From: UBA4644 sp964646225
GTDB lineage: Bacteria; Bacillota; Clostridia; Oscillospirales; Butyricicoccaceae
DNA: 46,169 bases
Direction of reading: 5' to 3'
Assembly: GCA_964646225.1 (NCBI GenBank)
Contig: CAZYAD010000010.1
Coordinates: forward strand, 1 to 46,169
A program made the position numbers and the translations under genes. Shown here piece by piece: positions 10,720 through 19,307 of the stretch (positions within the stretch are counted from its first letter, which is position 1; every line of letters starts with the position of its first letter). The notes under the pieces are model-generated. The model saw nothing but the letters and a program-made list of their open reading frames with translations. It was not told the DNA's origin and did no database searches.

Positions 10720-11940
10720 CTATTTTTTCCGCCGCAAAATCGACATGGGCGGCGCACAGACCGGCAGCCGGGCCAGCACGGTCATATGGGGGACATTGGC
10801 CAGCGTCAGCGGCTGACCCCCGCCGTCCCGCATGGCCTCCAGCCGGATCTGCCGTGCCGGCTGTCCCGGCAGCAGCAGCTCCAGCGCATCCTCGCAGGAG
10901 AACTTATTCTTGTGCCGCAAAACCGCGTTGCCCTCCCCGTCGCAGGCTTCCACCACGGCACACACATCCCACTCCCGGATATAGGTGCTGTCCGCCATAT
11001 GCTGGGTGTCCCGGTCACCGAAATAAAAGCCGGTGAAGTATTCCCGATGGCTGACCTTCATCACCTCGTCCAGCAGCTCCCGGGGCGGATCGTAATGATC
11101 AGGGTCGGCGGCATAAAGCTCCGCAGCCCGCCGGTAGGCGTTGGTCACCACCGCCGCGTAATAGGCGGTTTTGACCCGGCCCTCCAGCTTCAGGCTGCAA
11201 ATGCCCGCCCGGGCCACCCTGTCCAGATAGGGCAGCAGGTTCATGTCCTTGGAATTGAAGATGTAGGTGCCGTGCTCGTCCTCCTCAATGGGCATATATT
11301 CCCCGGGACGATATTCCTCCACCACCCGATACTGCCAGCGGCAGGGCTGGGCGCAGCCGCCACGGTTGGCATCACGCCCGGCCAGATAGTTGGACAGCAT
11401 ACACCGGCCCGAATAGGCCATGCACATGGAGCCGTGGACAAAGGCCTCCAGCTCCAGTTCCGGAGGGGTGTGTTCCCGGATAAAGGCGATCTGCTCCAGC
11501 GTCAGTTCTCGTGCCAGCACCACCCGTGAGGCCCCCAGCTGGTACCAGGCACAGGCCGCCTCAGCGTTGACGATGCTGGTCTGGGTGCTGATGTGGATCT
11601 GGCAGTGAGGCGCGTGGCGCTTTGCCAGCGTCAGCACCCCAAGATCGGCCAGGATCAGGGCATCCACCCCCATTTCGTCCAACGCGGACAGATAGGCTGG
11701 CAGCGCCGCCAGCTCCTCGTCCCGGGGCAGGGTGTTGACCGTCACATAGACCTTCACGCCCCTGGCGTGACAGTACCGCACAGCCTCCTTCAGCTCCTCC
11801 GTGGTGAAATTGCCGGAGGCCGCCCGCATCCCGTAGGCCTTTCCCGCCAGATACACCGCGTCGGCGCCGTAGGCCACGGCAAAGCGCAGCTTTTCCGGAT
11901 CACCCGCCGGAGCCAGTACCTCAGGGCGTCTGTACATCAT
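10720..11940 (-). CDS. Peptidase U32 family protein (TrhP/YegQ-like)
   Basis: 406 aa from ATG 11940 (MMYRRPEVLAPAGDPEKL), a family-typical start; a second ATG follows directly at 11937. U32 hallmarks: a (beta/alpha) barrel with GADAVYLAGKAYGMRA and the signature EAFVHGSMCMAYSGRCMLS followed by NRGGCAQPCRW (about residues 160-205). The four cysteines there fit an Fe-S ligand set. Characterised members support prephenate-dependent tRNA hydroxylation (TrhP) or 23S rRNA hydroxylation (RlhA) rather than proteolysis. B. subtilis keeps such genes beside mltG, and here the start overlaps the mltG end by 20 nt. The exact RNA target is not readable. Confidence 0.88.
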   Translation of the reverse strand: MMYRRPEVLAPAGDPEKLRFAVAYGADAVYLAGKAYGMRAASGNFTTEELKEAVRYCHARGVKVYVTVNTLPRDEELAALPAYLSALDEMGVDALILADLGVLTLAKRHAPHCQIHISTQTSIVNAEAACAWYQLGASRVVLARELTLEQIAFIREHTPPELELEAFVHGSMCMAYSGRCMLSNYLAGRDANRGGCAQPCRWQYRVVEEYRPGEYMPIEEDEHGTYIFNSKDMNLLPYLDRVARAGICSLKLEGRVKTAYYAAVVTNAYRRAAELYAADPDHYDPPRELLDEVMKVSHREYFTGFYFGDRDTQHMADSTYIREWDVCAVVEACDGEGNAVLRHKNKFSCEDALELLLPGQPARQIRLEAMRDGGGQPLTLANVPHMTVLARLPVCAPPMSILRRKK

Positions 11941-13021
11941 ATTTCCCTGCCGCGATGTCCGCGATATTCCGGTTGTGTGCATCCTTGTTTTTGGCAAACA
12001 GGTGGCCGCCGTCGGGCTTGGCCACATAGTAATAGTACTTGTGGTTCTCCGGCTGGATGGCCGCCATCATGCAGGCCACGCCGGGATTGCAGATGGCCGT
12101 GGGCGGCAGTCCCTCGTGGGTGTACAGGTTATAGGGGCTGTCGATGGTCAGATCCTCCGCCGTCAGTGCCGCCTTGTGGCCGGTGACATAGAGGATGGAG
12201 GCATCGATCTGCAAATAGGGGAAGCTGCTGCTTTCCAGCCGGTTGTAGATGACGCCGGAAATGGTGGTCCGCTCCTCCGAAAGCTTGGCCTCCTTCTCAA
12301 TGAGAGAGGCCACCTTCACCACATCGGCGATGGTCATGCCCCGGGCCTCGGTGAGATTGCGCATGGCCTTGGTGTATTTGTTGACAAAATTGTTGAGCAT
12401 TTTGTTGATGACATCCACCGCATGGGCCTCGTCATTCACATTGTCGTTGTTGGCGTAAAAATCATAGGTATCGGGGAACAGATAGCCCTCCAGACGGTTT
12501 TCCACCATGGGCACCTCTTCCAGCATATAGTGGGCAAAGTCATAATGGTTTGCCACCTGCCAGAAGGCCTCCTCCTTCACCACATTACTTTCCACCAGCA
12601 GCGCACAGATATCCTTCAGCGTGTAGCCCTCCGGGATGGTGACCCGCACCACGGCCACATCGCTGTCCTGTCTGCGCAGAGCAGAAATCATCTGGTTGTA
12701 GTCCATGCTGCTGTCCAGGGTGTAGCTCCCCTCCTCGTAGCTTTCCACATGCTTCAGCCTGCTGAACAGACGAAACGCCCAGGGATATTCGATGGCACCC
12801 TGCTCCTTCAGCAGCTGGCCCACCTGGGCCGGAGTAGACTCTGTCTCCAGCTCCACCGTAAGGGCTTTGCCATCCTTGATCAGTGCCAGGGTGTCGTTGG
12901 CCACCAGGATGGCGTAGGTCGCCAGGGTCAGGGAGACCCCCACGATCAGCAGCACATAGCCCACGGTGTTGAGCACACCGGCAAAAAAGCCCGCCGCACG
13001 GCGGTTGTTTTTCGATGCCAT
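11921..13021 (-). CDS. mltG: Endolytic murein transglycosylase MltG
   Basis: 366 aa from ATG 13021, preceded by GAGGAGG. A cytoplasmic N-terminus is followed by one membrane segment (about 15-40), a LysM-like region, and the YceG domain with TIPEGYTLKDICALL, GYLFPDTYDF, the catalytic-glutamate segment VVKVASLIEKEA, VIYNRLE, PYNLYTHEGLPPTAICNPG and DGGHLFAKNKDAHN. MltG cleaves nascent glycan strands at the membrane and is thought to set strand length. The longer reading upstream into the CPBP gene lacks support. Confidence 0.95.
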   Translation of the reverse strand: MASKNNRRAAGFFAGVLNTVGYVLLIVGVSLTLATYAILVANDTLALIKDGKALTVELETESTPAQVGQLLKEQGAIEYPWAFRLFSRLKHVESYEEGSYTLDSSMDYNQMISALRRQDSDVAVVRVTIPEGYTLKDICALLVESNVVKEEAFWQVANHYDFAHYMLEEVPMVENRLEGYLFPDTYDFYANNDNVNDEAHAVDVINKMLNNFVNKYTKAMRNLTEARGMTIADVVKVASLIEKEAKLSEERTTISGVIYNRLESSSFPYLQIDASILYVTGHKAALTAEDLTIDSPYNLYTHEGLPPTAICNPGVACMMAAIQPENHKYYYYVAKPDGGHLFAKNKDAHNRNIADIAAGKYDVQTP

Positions 13022-13032
13022 AAGCTTCCTCC

Positions 13033-13905
13033 TCAATACAAAACACGAACGAAAAAGAGCAGCAGCACAAGCCACATTCCCGGCGATACCAGCACCGCCG
13101 TCAGGGTCTCTCTCCGGTCGTCATATTGCAGCCGCCGGACGCGGCCCTTTTCGATCTGTGTATCCAGCGCTCCGGTGGCCATTGCCGCAAACAGACAGAG
13201 GCAGAACACCATCACCAGCAAAGCCAGCAGCCACAGGCCCAGTGCCTCGATGACCCCGGCAAAGCCGGACAGTCCCCAGGCCAACGCGTTGCTCACCCCG
13301 TGGGCCGCGATGGCCGGCCAGACCGAATCCAGCACATAGGTCAGATAGCCGTAAAGCAGCCCCGCCGCCAGCGGCCCGGCAAAATTGCCCACATCGCCGT
13401 GGATCAGGGCAAAGGCCAGCGCACTCAGCAGCAACGCCGGCCAGGTGCCGCAGCGCTCCAGCGCACTGAACAGCACCCCGCGAAAAAACAGTTCCTCCGT
13501 GACAGCCGGCAGCACCACCACCGCCAGTGCAGTGGCCCAGAAGCCCTCTACGCCGTACGCCGAAAGCTCCATGCCGCCGGAAAACCCGCTATCGCCCAGC
13601 AGCAGCGAAAAGCCGTAATTGGCCAGCGCCGCCAGCAGGGCCGTCGCCAGGGACATCCACAGCACCAGCGGGATGGCCTGACGCCGATAGGGACGGAAGC
13701 GAAACCGCGCCCGGCCGCCCTCCCCATCGGGCAGCAGCCGCAGCACCAGCGCCGGCAGCAGATACACCGCAGCCTCCGCCGCCGCAACCACCCAGAGGCT
13801 GCCGGGCAGCACGCCGCTGTTCAGCAGCTGCTCCAGCAGCAGCAGGGTGGCCATGGCCACAGCCGGCATAAAGCCGGCAGTCAAAAACAAACGATCCTGT
13901 TTCAT
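13033..13905 (-). CDS. CPBP family intramembrane metalloprotease
   Basis: 290 aa, about eight hydrophobic segments. The CPBP (Abi/CAAX-protease) motifs are in order: TEELFFRG (about residue 137, EExxxR), FALIHGD (about 166) and AHGVSNAL (about 202, HxxxN). Some members cleave membrane substrates such as anti-sigma factors; others protect against self-made bacteriocins. The substrate here is unknown. It overlaps the 5-formyl-THF cyclo-ligase stop by 4 nt (ATGA). Confidence 0.88.
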   Translation of the reverse strand: MKQDRLFLTAGFMPAVAMATLLLLEQLLNSGVLPGSLWVVAAAEAAVYLLPALVLRLLPDGEGGRARFRFRPYRRQAIPLVLWMSLATALLAALANYGFSLLLGDSGFSGGMELSAYGVEGFWATALAVVVLPAVTEELFFRGVLFSALERCGTWPALLLSALAFALIHGDVGNFAGPLAAGLLYGYLTYVLDSVWPAIAAHGVSNALAWGLSGFAGVIEALGLWLLALLVMVFCLCLFAAMATGALDTQIEKGRVRRLQYDDRRETLTAVLVSPGMWLVLLLFFVRVLY

Positions 13906-14480
13906 ACATCCTCAAAGCACAGCGTCCGTTGGGACGAGACGATCCTTTTCATCCGTTTGTCATGCGCCTCGCAGGGCACCGTCGGCAGGAGGAAGCACTC
14001 CTGACACAGCGCCGCCGAGGTGCAATCCGTCCCGGCAAAAAAGCGGTCATAATAGCCGCCGCCCTGTCCCAGACGGGAGCCATCCAGCCCGCAGGCCAGC
14101 GCCGGGATCACCGCAAAGTCCACCGCCTCCGGCGGCAGCGCCTCCAGCTCCGGCAGCGGCTCCAGAATGCCGTAGGCGCCGGGGCGCAGCTGCTTCATTC
14201 CGGTAATGGGCACGCAGTCCATCCGGCCGTTCTCCCGGCAGCGGGGCGTCAGGACGCGCTTTTCCCTCTCCAGCAGACAGGCGATCAGCCGGTGGGTCTC
14301 CACCTCTCCGCCGCAGGATACATAGCAAAAGACCGTCCGCGCCCGTTCCAGCTCCGGCAGGGCCAGCAGCCTTTGGCAGATTTCCTCGCTCTCCCGCATC
14401 AGACGCTCCTGCGGCTGTTTCCGTCTCTGTCTGCGTACCCACGCCCGCAACCGGGCCTTTTCTTCCCTGACTGTTTCCAT
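13902..14480 (-). CDS. 5-formyltetrahydrofolate cyclo-ligase
   Basis: 192 aa, typical length. Features: an N-terminal basic helix with RAWVRRQRR, FCYVSCGGEVETHRLI, VLTPRCRENGRMDCVPI, GILEPLPE, and the nucleotide-binding loop GCLSGR-equivalent read here as GLDGSRLGQGGGYYDRF (about 148-164). The enzyme converts 5-formyl-THF to 5,10-methenyl-THF using ATP, salvaging folate. thyX nearby also uses folate. It lies 10 nt from the GNAT gene and overlaps the CPBP gene start. Confidence 0.93.
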   Translation of the reverse strand: METVREEKARLRAWVRRQRRKQPQERLMRESEEICQRLLALPELERARTVFCYVSCGGEVETHRLIACLLEREKRVLTPRCRENGRMDCVPITGMKQLRPGAYGILEPLPELEALPPEAVDFAVIPALACGLDGSRLGQGGGYYDRFFAGTDCTSAALCQECFLLPTVPCEAHDKRMKRIVSSQRTLCFEDV

Positions 14481-14490
14481 AAAACCACTC

Positions 14491-15276
14491 TCAGTTGAAC
14501 ATTAGATTGAGAAAGCACCGGTTTTGTTCCAGTGCAGCCTGCGCCCGGTCGTTCAGTGGCTTGATGCTGCCCATGGGCCGCGCCCCAGTTCCCGGCAGCG
14601 TGCGCCAGGGCTTTCCCGGCTGCAGACGGGCCGCCAGAGCCCCGGCCGACGGGCCGACAGCCTCCAGAATACCCCGCTCGTCGGCAAAGGCATAGGCCGA
14701 AGGACCGTCCTCTCCCTCCAGCACCCGTGCGCCCTCTCCGAAAAGCTCCAGCTGCAAGCGCCAGTGATACTCGTCCCGCACGCCGTGGAGCAGCCGCTCC
14801 GCCGCCTGCTCATACAGGGCGTTCAGCGCCGGAATATCCTCCGGCCCTGCCACACGGACACGGCCCGTGCCGCCGTCCGCCTCCGGCTTTCCCAGCCCCA
14901 GCTCCAGCCGGGGCGCATAGCCAAAGCGGGCGTAATAGTCCAGCAAGCTGTCCTCCTGGGTGATGAGCACGCTGAAATCCTGTCCCCGGGCCCGGCCATC
15001 CTCCGCGGCCCGGGCCAGCAGCCCGGCCATCAGGCCCCGCCCCTGCCATTGCGGCATCGTGGCAGCGGCATAGATATAATGTGCCGCAAAGCACTTTTCT
15101 CCCAACCGCAGTTCACAGGGGATCATTTGCAGCGAGGAGACGATCCGTCCCCCCTCCCGGACGCACAGGGTATTTCCCGGCTGCCGGATCCGGTCAAAGA
15201 TCCAGTTCCAGAAATCCGTTCCATCCTCGGGGAAGCAGACCCCATACAGCGCCAGCAGCTGTTCCCGGTCGGTCAT
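14491..15276 (-). CDS. GNAT family N-acetyltransferase (Eis-like)
   Basis: 261 aa. The N-terminal GNAT fold has the acetyl-CoA loop MPQWQGRGLMAGLLARAAEDGR (central part QGRGLMAG, about residues 78-85) and LITQEDSLLDYYARFGYAP, the usual end of the fold. A C-terminal half of about 120 residues looks like the second domain of Eis/Sterol-carrier-like acetyltransferases. The substrate cannot be identified. ATG 15276 overlaps the tmk stop by 4 nt (ATGA), so it is translated as part of the thyX-tmk unit. Confidence 0.85.
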   Translation of the reverse strand: MTDREQLLALYGVCFPEDGTDFWNWIFDRIRQPGNTLCVREGGRIVSSLQMIPCELRLGEKCFAAHYIYAAATMPQWQGRGLMAGLLARAAEDGRARGQDFSVLITQEDSLLDYYARFGYAPRLELGLGKPEADGGTGRVRVAGPEDIPALNALYEQAAERLLHGVRDEYHWRLQLELFGEGARVLEGEDGPSAYAFADERGILEAVGPSAGALAARLQPGKPWRTLPGTGARPMGSIKPLNDRAQAALEQNRCFLNLMFN

Positions 15277-15935
15277 CGTGCCAGCTCCTCCCGGATCAGC
15301 TGCCAGACCTCCCGATGGATGTCCTCCGCCGGGCGCAGTCTGCCCTGTTCCACACAGGACACCCGGTGCCAGCCGTACCGGCGGCAGACGGCCAACGCCC
15401 GGTTGTGACAGCGGATCAGATACTCGTGATCCAGCTCGTGGATGTCCCCGGTCTCCCCCTGCCGCTTTTCCAGCATCTGAAAGGAGACCTGAGGCGGCAT
15501 ATCCAGAAAGATCACACAGGTGGGCTCCGGAAGCTCCAGCAGCCGATATTCATAGTCGAACAGCCATTGGGTAAAGGGCAGCAGCTGTGCCTCCGGCAGC
15601 TTGGAGGACTGATGCACCGCGTTGGAGGTGGTGTAGCGGTCACAGAAGATGACCCTTCCCTGCTCCCAGTCCCGCTGCCAGTCGGATTTGAAGGAAGCAT
15701 AGCGGTCGGCGGCGTAAAAGGTAGAGGCGGCGTAGGGGTTCACATCCTCCGGATGGGTGCCGAAGTCGCCTCGCAGATACATCCGCACCAGCGTGGAGCT
15801 TTCGTCCTGATACCTGGGGAAGGTCAGCCGCTTGAAATCCACGCCCTGCTGCGTCAGCGCCTCACAGGCCAGCCGGGCCTGGGTGGATTTTCCGCTGCCG
15901 TCGGTACCCTCAATGACGATCAGGTGACGGCTCAT
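15273..15935 (-). CDS. tmk: dTMP kinase
   Basis: 220 aa from ATG 15935, which overlaps the thyX stop by 4 nt (ATGA). P-loop GTDGSGKST (about residues 9-17), the DR(Y/H) motif in FCDRYTTSNAVHQ (about 99-111), and a late lid-like region with RQGETGDIHELD. It phosphorylates dTMP to dTDP, the step following ThyX, which its neighbour performs. The ORF can be extended upstream inside thyX, but that part is an out-of-frame shadow. It is somewhat divergent from classical Tmk, so a broader deoxynucleoside-monophosphate kinase is possible. Confidence 0.88.
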   Translation of the reverse strand: MSRHLIVIEGTDGSGKSTQARLACEALTQQGVDFKRLTFPRYQDESSTLVRMYLRGDFGTHPEDVNPYAASTFYAADRYASFKSDWQRDWEQGRVIFCDRYTTSNAVHQSSKLPEAQLLPFTQWLFDYEYRLLELPEPTCVIFLDMPPQVSFQMLEKRQGETGDIHELDHEYLIRCHNRALAVCRRYGWHRVSCVEQGRLRPAEDIHREVWQLIREELAR

Positions 15936-16696
15936 AGCGCCGCGCTCCGTTCCCGCACCGCCTGTGCCTGACCGCAGGTCATTTTGCCCTCGGGACAGGC
16001 ACCGTGGATGCAGGCCGGGCCGGCCTTGGCAAACAGCGTCGGTGCCGCCTGACGGCACAGCCGGAGCATGGCCCAGGCCAGCTCCCGAATCTCCCACTGC
16101 GCCCGGTTGCAGCAGCGCAGGGTGAAGAAATTGTGCAGGCTGCGGGCGTTCATGGTCACCACCAGCTTGGTTTCACAGGCATTGGGCAGCACATAGCGTG
16201 CGTCCTCGATGGCCATTTTTTCCGCCCGGCGGCGGGCCTCCTTCTCGGGGACGCCTCCGGCCATCAGCTCCGCCGTGTGCCGCACCTGCAAACGGTCGGC
16301 CAGCTCCAGATAGTTCCGGTGACAGTCCGCCATGGCCTTCTGATACAGGGCATCAGCCTGAGGGTCGGCTGCGATCTCCGGCGGGGTGATAAAGGTGAAG
16401 ATGCCCTCCTTCAGCTTCACATACCGCTGGGACTGCACGCTGTAGGAAGCGATGCGGTGGCGGGTGATCTGGGCCAGCAGACTGCGGGAAACTCCGTCGA
16501 TTGCAAAGGTGAAGGAGGCATGCTCAATGGGGCTGGCGTGGCCGATCTCGGTGAGCATCTGGAGGAAGCTTTCGGTTTTCTCCTCGGTCAGACCTTCAAA
16601 AATGGTCTCCGCATCGGAGGCCGAATAGCAGATTTTGGCGGCAGCGGCCACAGTCTTCTCCGGTTCCGGTGTGTAGGCGATCAACTTTACATTCAT
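15932..16696 (-). CDS. thyX: FAD-dependent thymidylate synthase ThyX
   Basis: 254 aa. The ThyX signature RHRxxSxxxxSxR is present as RHRIASYSVQSQR (about 79-91), preceded by EIGHASPIEHASFTF, and the C-terminus has LVVTMNARSLHNFFTLRCCNRAQWEIRELA. The enzyme makes dTMP from dUMP using methylene-THF, FAD and NADPH, and yields THF rather than DHF. The ribosome site GGAGG overlaps the end of the WecG-type gene 4 nt upstream. Four C-terminal cysteines (CIHGACPEGKMTC and nearby) are a common addition in clostridial ThyX. Confidence 0.96.
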   Translation of the reverse strand: MNVKLIAYTPEPEKTVAAAAKICYSASDAETIFEGLTEEKTESFLQMLTEIGHASPIEHASFTFAIDGVSRSLLAQITRHRIASYSVQSQRYVKLKEGIFTFITPPEIAADPQADALYQKAMADCHRNYLELADRLQVRHTAELMAGGVPEKEARRRAEKMAIEDARYVLPNACETKLVVTMNARSLHNFFTLRCCNRAQWEIRELAWAMLRLCRQAAPTLFAKAGPACIHGACPEGKMTCGQAQAVRERSAAL

Positions 16697-16700
16697 GCTT

Positions 16701-17426
16701 CTACTTACCTCCTTTGATTCTCCAGATCACGGCGTCCCACAGATACAGGGGCAGCCGGATCATACGCTTCCAGCGGCGGGGCTCCTTGCACAGGCGATAC
16801 AGCCACTCCAGGCCGCATTTCTGAAAAAACACCGGTGCGCGGCGGACATTGCCCGCCAGTACATCCATGCTGCCGCCCAGTCCGGCCATGACCGGAACGG
16901 TCAGCTGCCCGTCATGCTCCTCCATGAAATACTCCTGCTTGGGCGCACCCAGACACACCAGCAGTGCGTCGGGCCGGGCGGCATTGATAGCCTCCACCAC
17001 CGGGCCTTCCTCACGGAAATAGCCGTCGTGGGTGCCGGCGATCTTCAGTCCGGGATGGGCCTGACGCAGCTTTTCGGCAGCCTGCTCAGCCACACCGGGC
17101 TTTGCCCCCAGAAGATAGAGGCTTTTTCCCTCCTTTGCCAGTGCGGCGGCCAGCGCCTGCGCAAAGCCCACACCGGTGACCCGCCCCTGCATGGGATCCC
17201 CCAGGATGCGGGAGGCCAGCACCACGCTGACGCCATCGGCCAGCACCAGCTGGGACTGATTCAGGATTCGGAGGAAGCGGGGATTCTTTTTGGCCTCCAG
17301 CGCAAACTCGGCGTTGGGGGTCACCACCCGGCAGCGGGTACCGCTGCGGATATGCTCCATGGCGGTCTGTACGGCTTCCTCCATGGTAATATTGTCAAAA
17401 GCGATCGTCATGACCTGCTTTTTCAT
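16701..17426 (-). CDS. WecG/TagA/CpsF family glycosyltransferase
   Basis: 241 aa from ATG 17426 (MKKQVMTIAFDNITMEEAV). Family features: VVTPNAEFALEAKKNPRF, the catalytic-type aspartate region LVLADGVSVV, LYLLGAKPGVAEQAAEKL, LVCLGAPKQEYFM and GLGGSMDVLAGNVRRAP, followed by the amphipathic C-terminus that docks to the membrane. TagA members add N-acetylmannosamine to lipid-linked GlcNAc in wall teichoic acid synthesis; others act in capsule or secondary polymers. No other polymer genes are nearby. An upstream in-frame GTG (17435) is too close to AAAGGA to be used. A good promoter lies upstream. Confidence 0.9.
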   Translation of the reverse strand: MKKQVMTIAFDNITMEEAVQTAMEHIRSGTRCRVVTPNAEFALEAKKNPRFLRILNQSQLVLADGVSVVLASRILGDPMQGRVTGVGFAQALAAALAKEGKSLYLLGAKPGVAEQAAEKLRQAHPGLKIAGTHDGYFREEGPVVEAINAARPDALLVCLGAPKQEYFMEEHDGQLTVPVMAGLGGSMDVLAGNVRRAPVFFQKCGLEWLYRLCKEPRRWKRMIRLPLYLWDAVIWRIKGGK

Positions 17427-17461
17427 ACCAGGCACGGTCCTTTCTGTTTTGTGATTAAGAT

Positions 17462-17490
17462 ATTGTACCAGATTTTTGCCCTGAGTACAA
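17462..17490 (-). promoter_or_regulatory. Promoter of the WecG-thyX-tmk operon
   Basis: Minus strand: -35 TTGTAC (17490-17485), 17-nt spacer, -10 TACAAT (17467-17462). It sits between the second CPBP gene and the WecG-type gene and should drive the tight downstream run to at least mltG. Confidence 0.7.
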
Positions 17491-17512
17491 GCGAAAACAG
17501 CGTAAGATCGCC

Positions 17513-18352
17513 TTACTGTCCGTCATTCTCCCCCTGGGCGCTGCGGAAGCTGATCCCGTACAGGCACAGCAGCAGCACAAAGGCGCTGCCCAGAAAGACA
17601 AACAGCACGGCAGCGCTGTTGTCCCCAAAGCTTTCGGCAAACCAGCTGAACAGATAGGAGGAACCGTTAAAGGCCATATGCATCAGCACGCAGGGCCGGA
17701 CGCTGCCGGTGTGCTTGCGCAGATAGCCCATAACGCATCCGCCAAAGGCGGCATAGATCATCCATACCGCCGTCCCGTGGATCCCGCCGAACAGCAGCCC
17801 CTGAAAAACCACTGCCGCGCCGGCCGGCACCAGCGCGCAGAAGGACTCGTAGATGATCCCGCGGAACAGCAGCTCCTCCACCAGCGGGCCCAGCACCACC
17901 AGCGCCAGAAAATCCAACACCGGCCGGGTGGTGGTCAGCGCGGAATAGGAGTCATGATACGCCTGCGACCACGCCTCCGGCCAGGGAAGCAGATTGACCG
18001 CAATGGTCATCCAGAAGGAGATCGCCACACCGGCCACCAGCGCCAGCACCATCACGGCGGGGCTTGCCTTGTGCCGGAGTCCGGTGAAGTCTGCCACCGT
18101 GCGGCCGTATCGCCGGGCCATCAGCCAGATGACAGCCAGCGTCAGCACATCGGACACCAGCAGCACAATGCTCTGGTGCTCCTGTATCACCAGCAGCAGA
18201 GCATCGTCCAGCTGAGAGAGGGTCATGCTCTGGCTGGCCAGCTTCCAGCCGCAAACGAGAGCTGCGACAAAGGAACACAGCGTCTGGGTGAGCATCAGCA
18301 GCAGCACACAGACAACGATCAGCACAAACGGATGGTTGGTTGGTTTTTTCAT
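17513..18352 (-). CDS. CPBP family intramembrane metalloprotease (second copy)
   Basis: 279 aa with about eight membrane segments. Motifs: LVEELLFRG (about residue 160), LLFGGIHG (about 189) and MHMAFN (about 228), the CPBP catalytic set. It differs in sequence from the copy at 13033-13905. Substrate unknown. Its own promoter faces that of nth, so it starts the leftward block; its stop lies in the promoter region of the WecG gene. Confidence 0.88.
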   Translation of the reverse strand: MKKPTNHPFVLIVVCVLLLMLTQTLCSFVAALVCGWKLASQSMTLSQLDDALLLVIQEHQSIVLLVSDVLTLAVIWLMARRYGRTVADFTGLRHKASPAVMVLALVAGVAISFWMTIAVNLLPWPEAWSQAYHDSYSALTTTRPVLDFLALVVLGPLVEELLFRGIIYESFCALVPAGAAVVFQGLLFGGIHGTAVWMIYAAFGGCVMGYLRKHTGSVRPCVLMHMAFNGSSYLFSWFAESFGDNSAAVLFVFLGSAFVLLLCLYGISFRSAQGENDGQ

Positions 18353-18390
18353 AAAGGAATCCCCTTTTCTCTCGATAAGGCTTTCTCTTT

Positions 18391-18419
18391 ATTATAAACG
18401 CCTCTTGCGGGTTTGGCAA
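18391..18419 (-). promoter_or_regulatory. Promoter of the second CPBP gene
   Basis: Minus strand: -35 TTGCCA (18419-18414), 17-nt spacer, perfect -10 TATAAT (18396-18391). It interlocks with the rightward nth promoter: the two -35 elements share the same 15 bases. Confidence 0.8.
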
Positions 18420-18433
18420 TGTTGGACTATAAT
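18405..18433 (+). promoter_or_regulatory. Promoter of nth
   Basis: -35 TTGCGG (18405-18410), 17-nt spacer, perfect -10 TATAAT (18428-18433). It overlaps the divergent CPBP promoter, so the two polymerases probably compete. Confidence 0.72.
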
Positions 18434-18471
18434 GGAAACATGAATTTTCTGCAAACAGGCGGTGACTCTCC

Positions 18472-19125
18472 ATGACGAAAACACAGAAGGGTGCAGAGGT
18501 CGTGCGCATTTTGAAGGAGCACTATCCAGACACCTGCTCTCTGATTGCCCGCAAGGACTACGAGCTGCTGTTCGCCACCCGGCTTTCGGCCCAGTGTACC
18601 GACGCCCGGGTCAATCAGGTAACGGCGGTGCTGTTCGACCGTTTCCCCACGCTGGGGGCGCTGGCCGGAGCCGATCTGGAGGAGCTGTGCCGGATCATCC
18701 GCCCCTGCGGCCTGTTCCGTACCAAGGCCAACGACATCAAAAGCGCCGCCATCCTCCTGCTGGAGCGCCACGGCGGCCGGGTGCCGGACACCATGGAGGA
18801 GCTGCTGGCCCTGCCGGGCATTGGACGCAAGACCGCCAACCTGATCCTTTCGGATATCTACGGTCAGCCCGCCATTGTGGCCGACACTCACTGCATTCGC
18901 ATCAGCAGCCGTCTTGGGCTCATCCCCCGGGACTGCGGCAAGGATCCCTACAAAGTGGAGCTGGCGCTGAAAAAGGTCATCGCGCCGGAGGAGCAGGCCA
19001 GCCTGTGTCACCGCCTTGTTCACTTTGGCCGGGACATCTGCACCGCCCGCGCTCCCCGCTGTGAGCAGTGTCCCCTGCGGGAGCTGTGTGCCGAGCATCA
19101 GGCTGCACAGAAAGGCCGCAGCTGA
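18472..19125 (+). CDS. nth: Endonuclease III
   Basis: 217 aa, normal length. The helix-hairpin-helix LPGIGRKTANLIL carries the catalytic lysine (about residue 120), the catalytic aspartate is in VADTHCIRI (about 138), and the C-terminal [4Fe-4S] loop has the exact C-x6-C-x2-C-x5-C pattern (CTARAPRCEQCPLRELC). It removes oxidised pyrimidines and nicks the strand in base-excision repair. It has its own promoter and a downstream terminator, so it is monocistronic. Confidence 0.96.
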   Translation: MTKTQKGAEVVRILKEHYPDTCSLIARKDYELLFATRLSAQCTDARVNQVTAVLFDRFPTLGALAGADLEELCRIIRPCGLFRTKANDIKSAAILLLERHGGRVPDTMEELLALPGIGRKTANLILSDIYGQPAIVADTHCIRISSRLGLIPRDCGKDPYKVELALKKVIAPEEQASLCHRLVHFGRDICTARAPRCEQCPLRELCAEHQAAQKGRS

Positions 19126-19166
19126 CGCTCCCGCAGGAAGGTTCTTCCTCCTCTTCCCCCACGGCC

Positions 19167-19230
19167 AAAAACCGCGTCCGTCCCTGTTTGCAGGGCTTTC
19201 GGGCGCGGTTTTGTTCGTTACTTTTTTGTA
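19167..19230 (+). terminator. Terminator after nth
   Basis: AAAACCGCGTCCG (19168-19180) pairs with CGGGCGCGGTTTT (19200-19212) around an inner CCCTG/CAGGG hairpin, with T-rich sequence following (TTTTGTTCGTTACTTTTTT). Confidence 0.75.
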
Positions 19231-19307
19231 GCTTTTGTCTGTTGGAAGATTTTGTGGGTTGTATCCGCCGCGCCGTGCCGCTATCATGGGAGAAAAGGAG
19301 GATCCCT

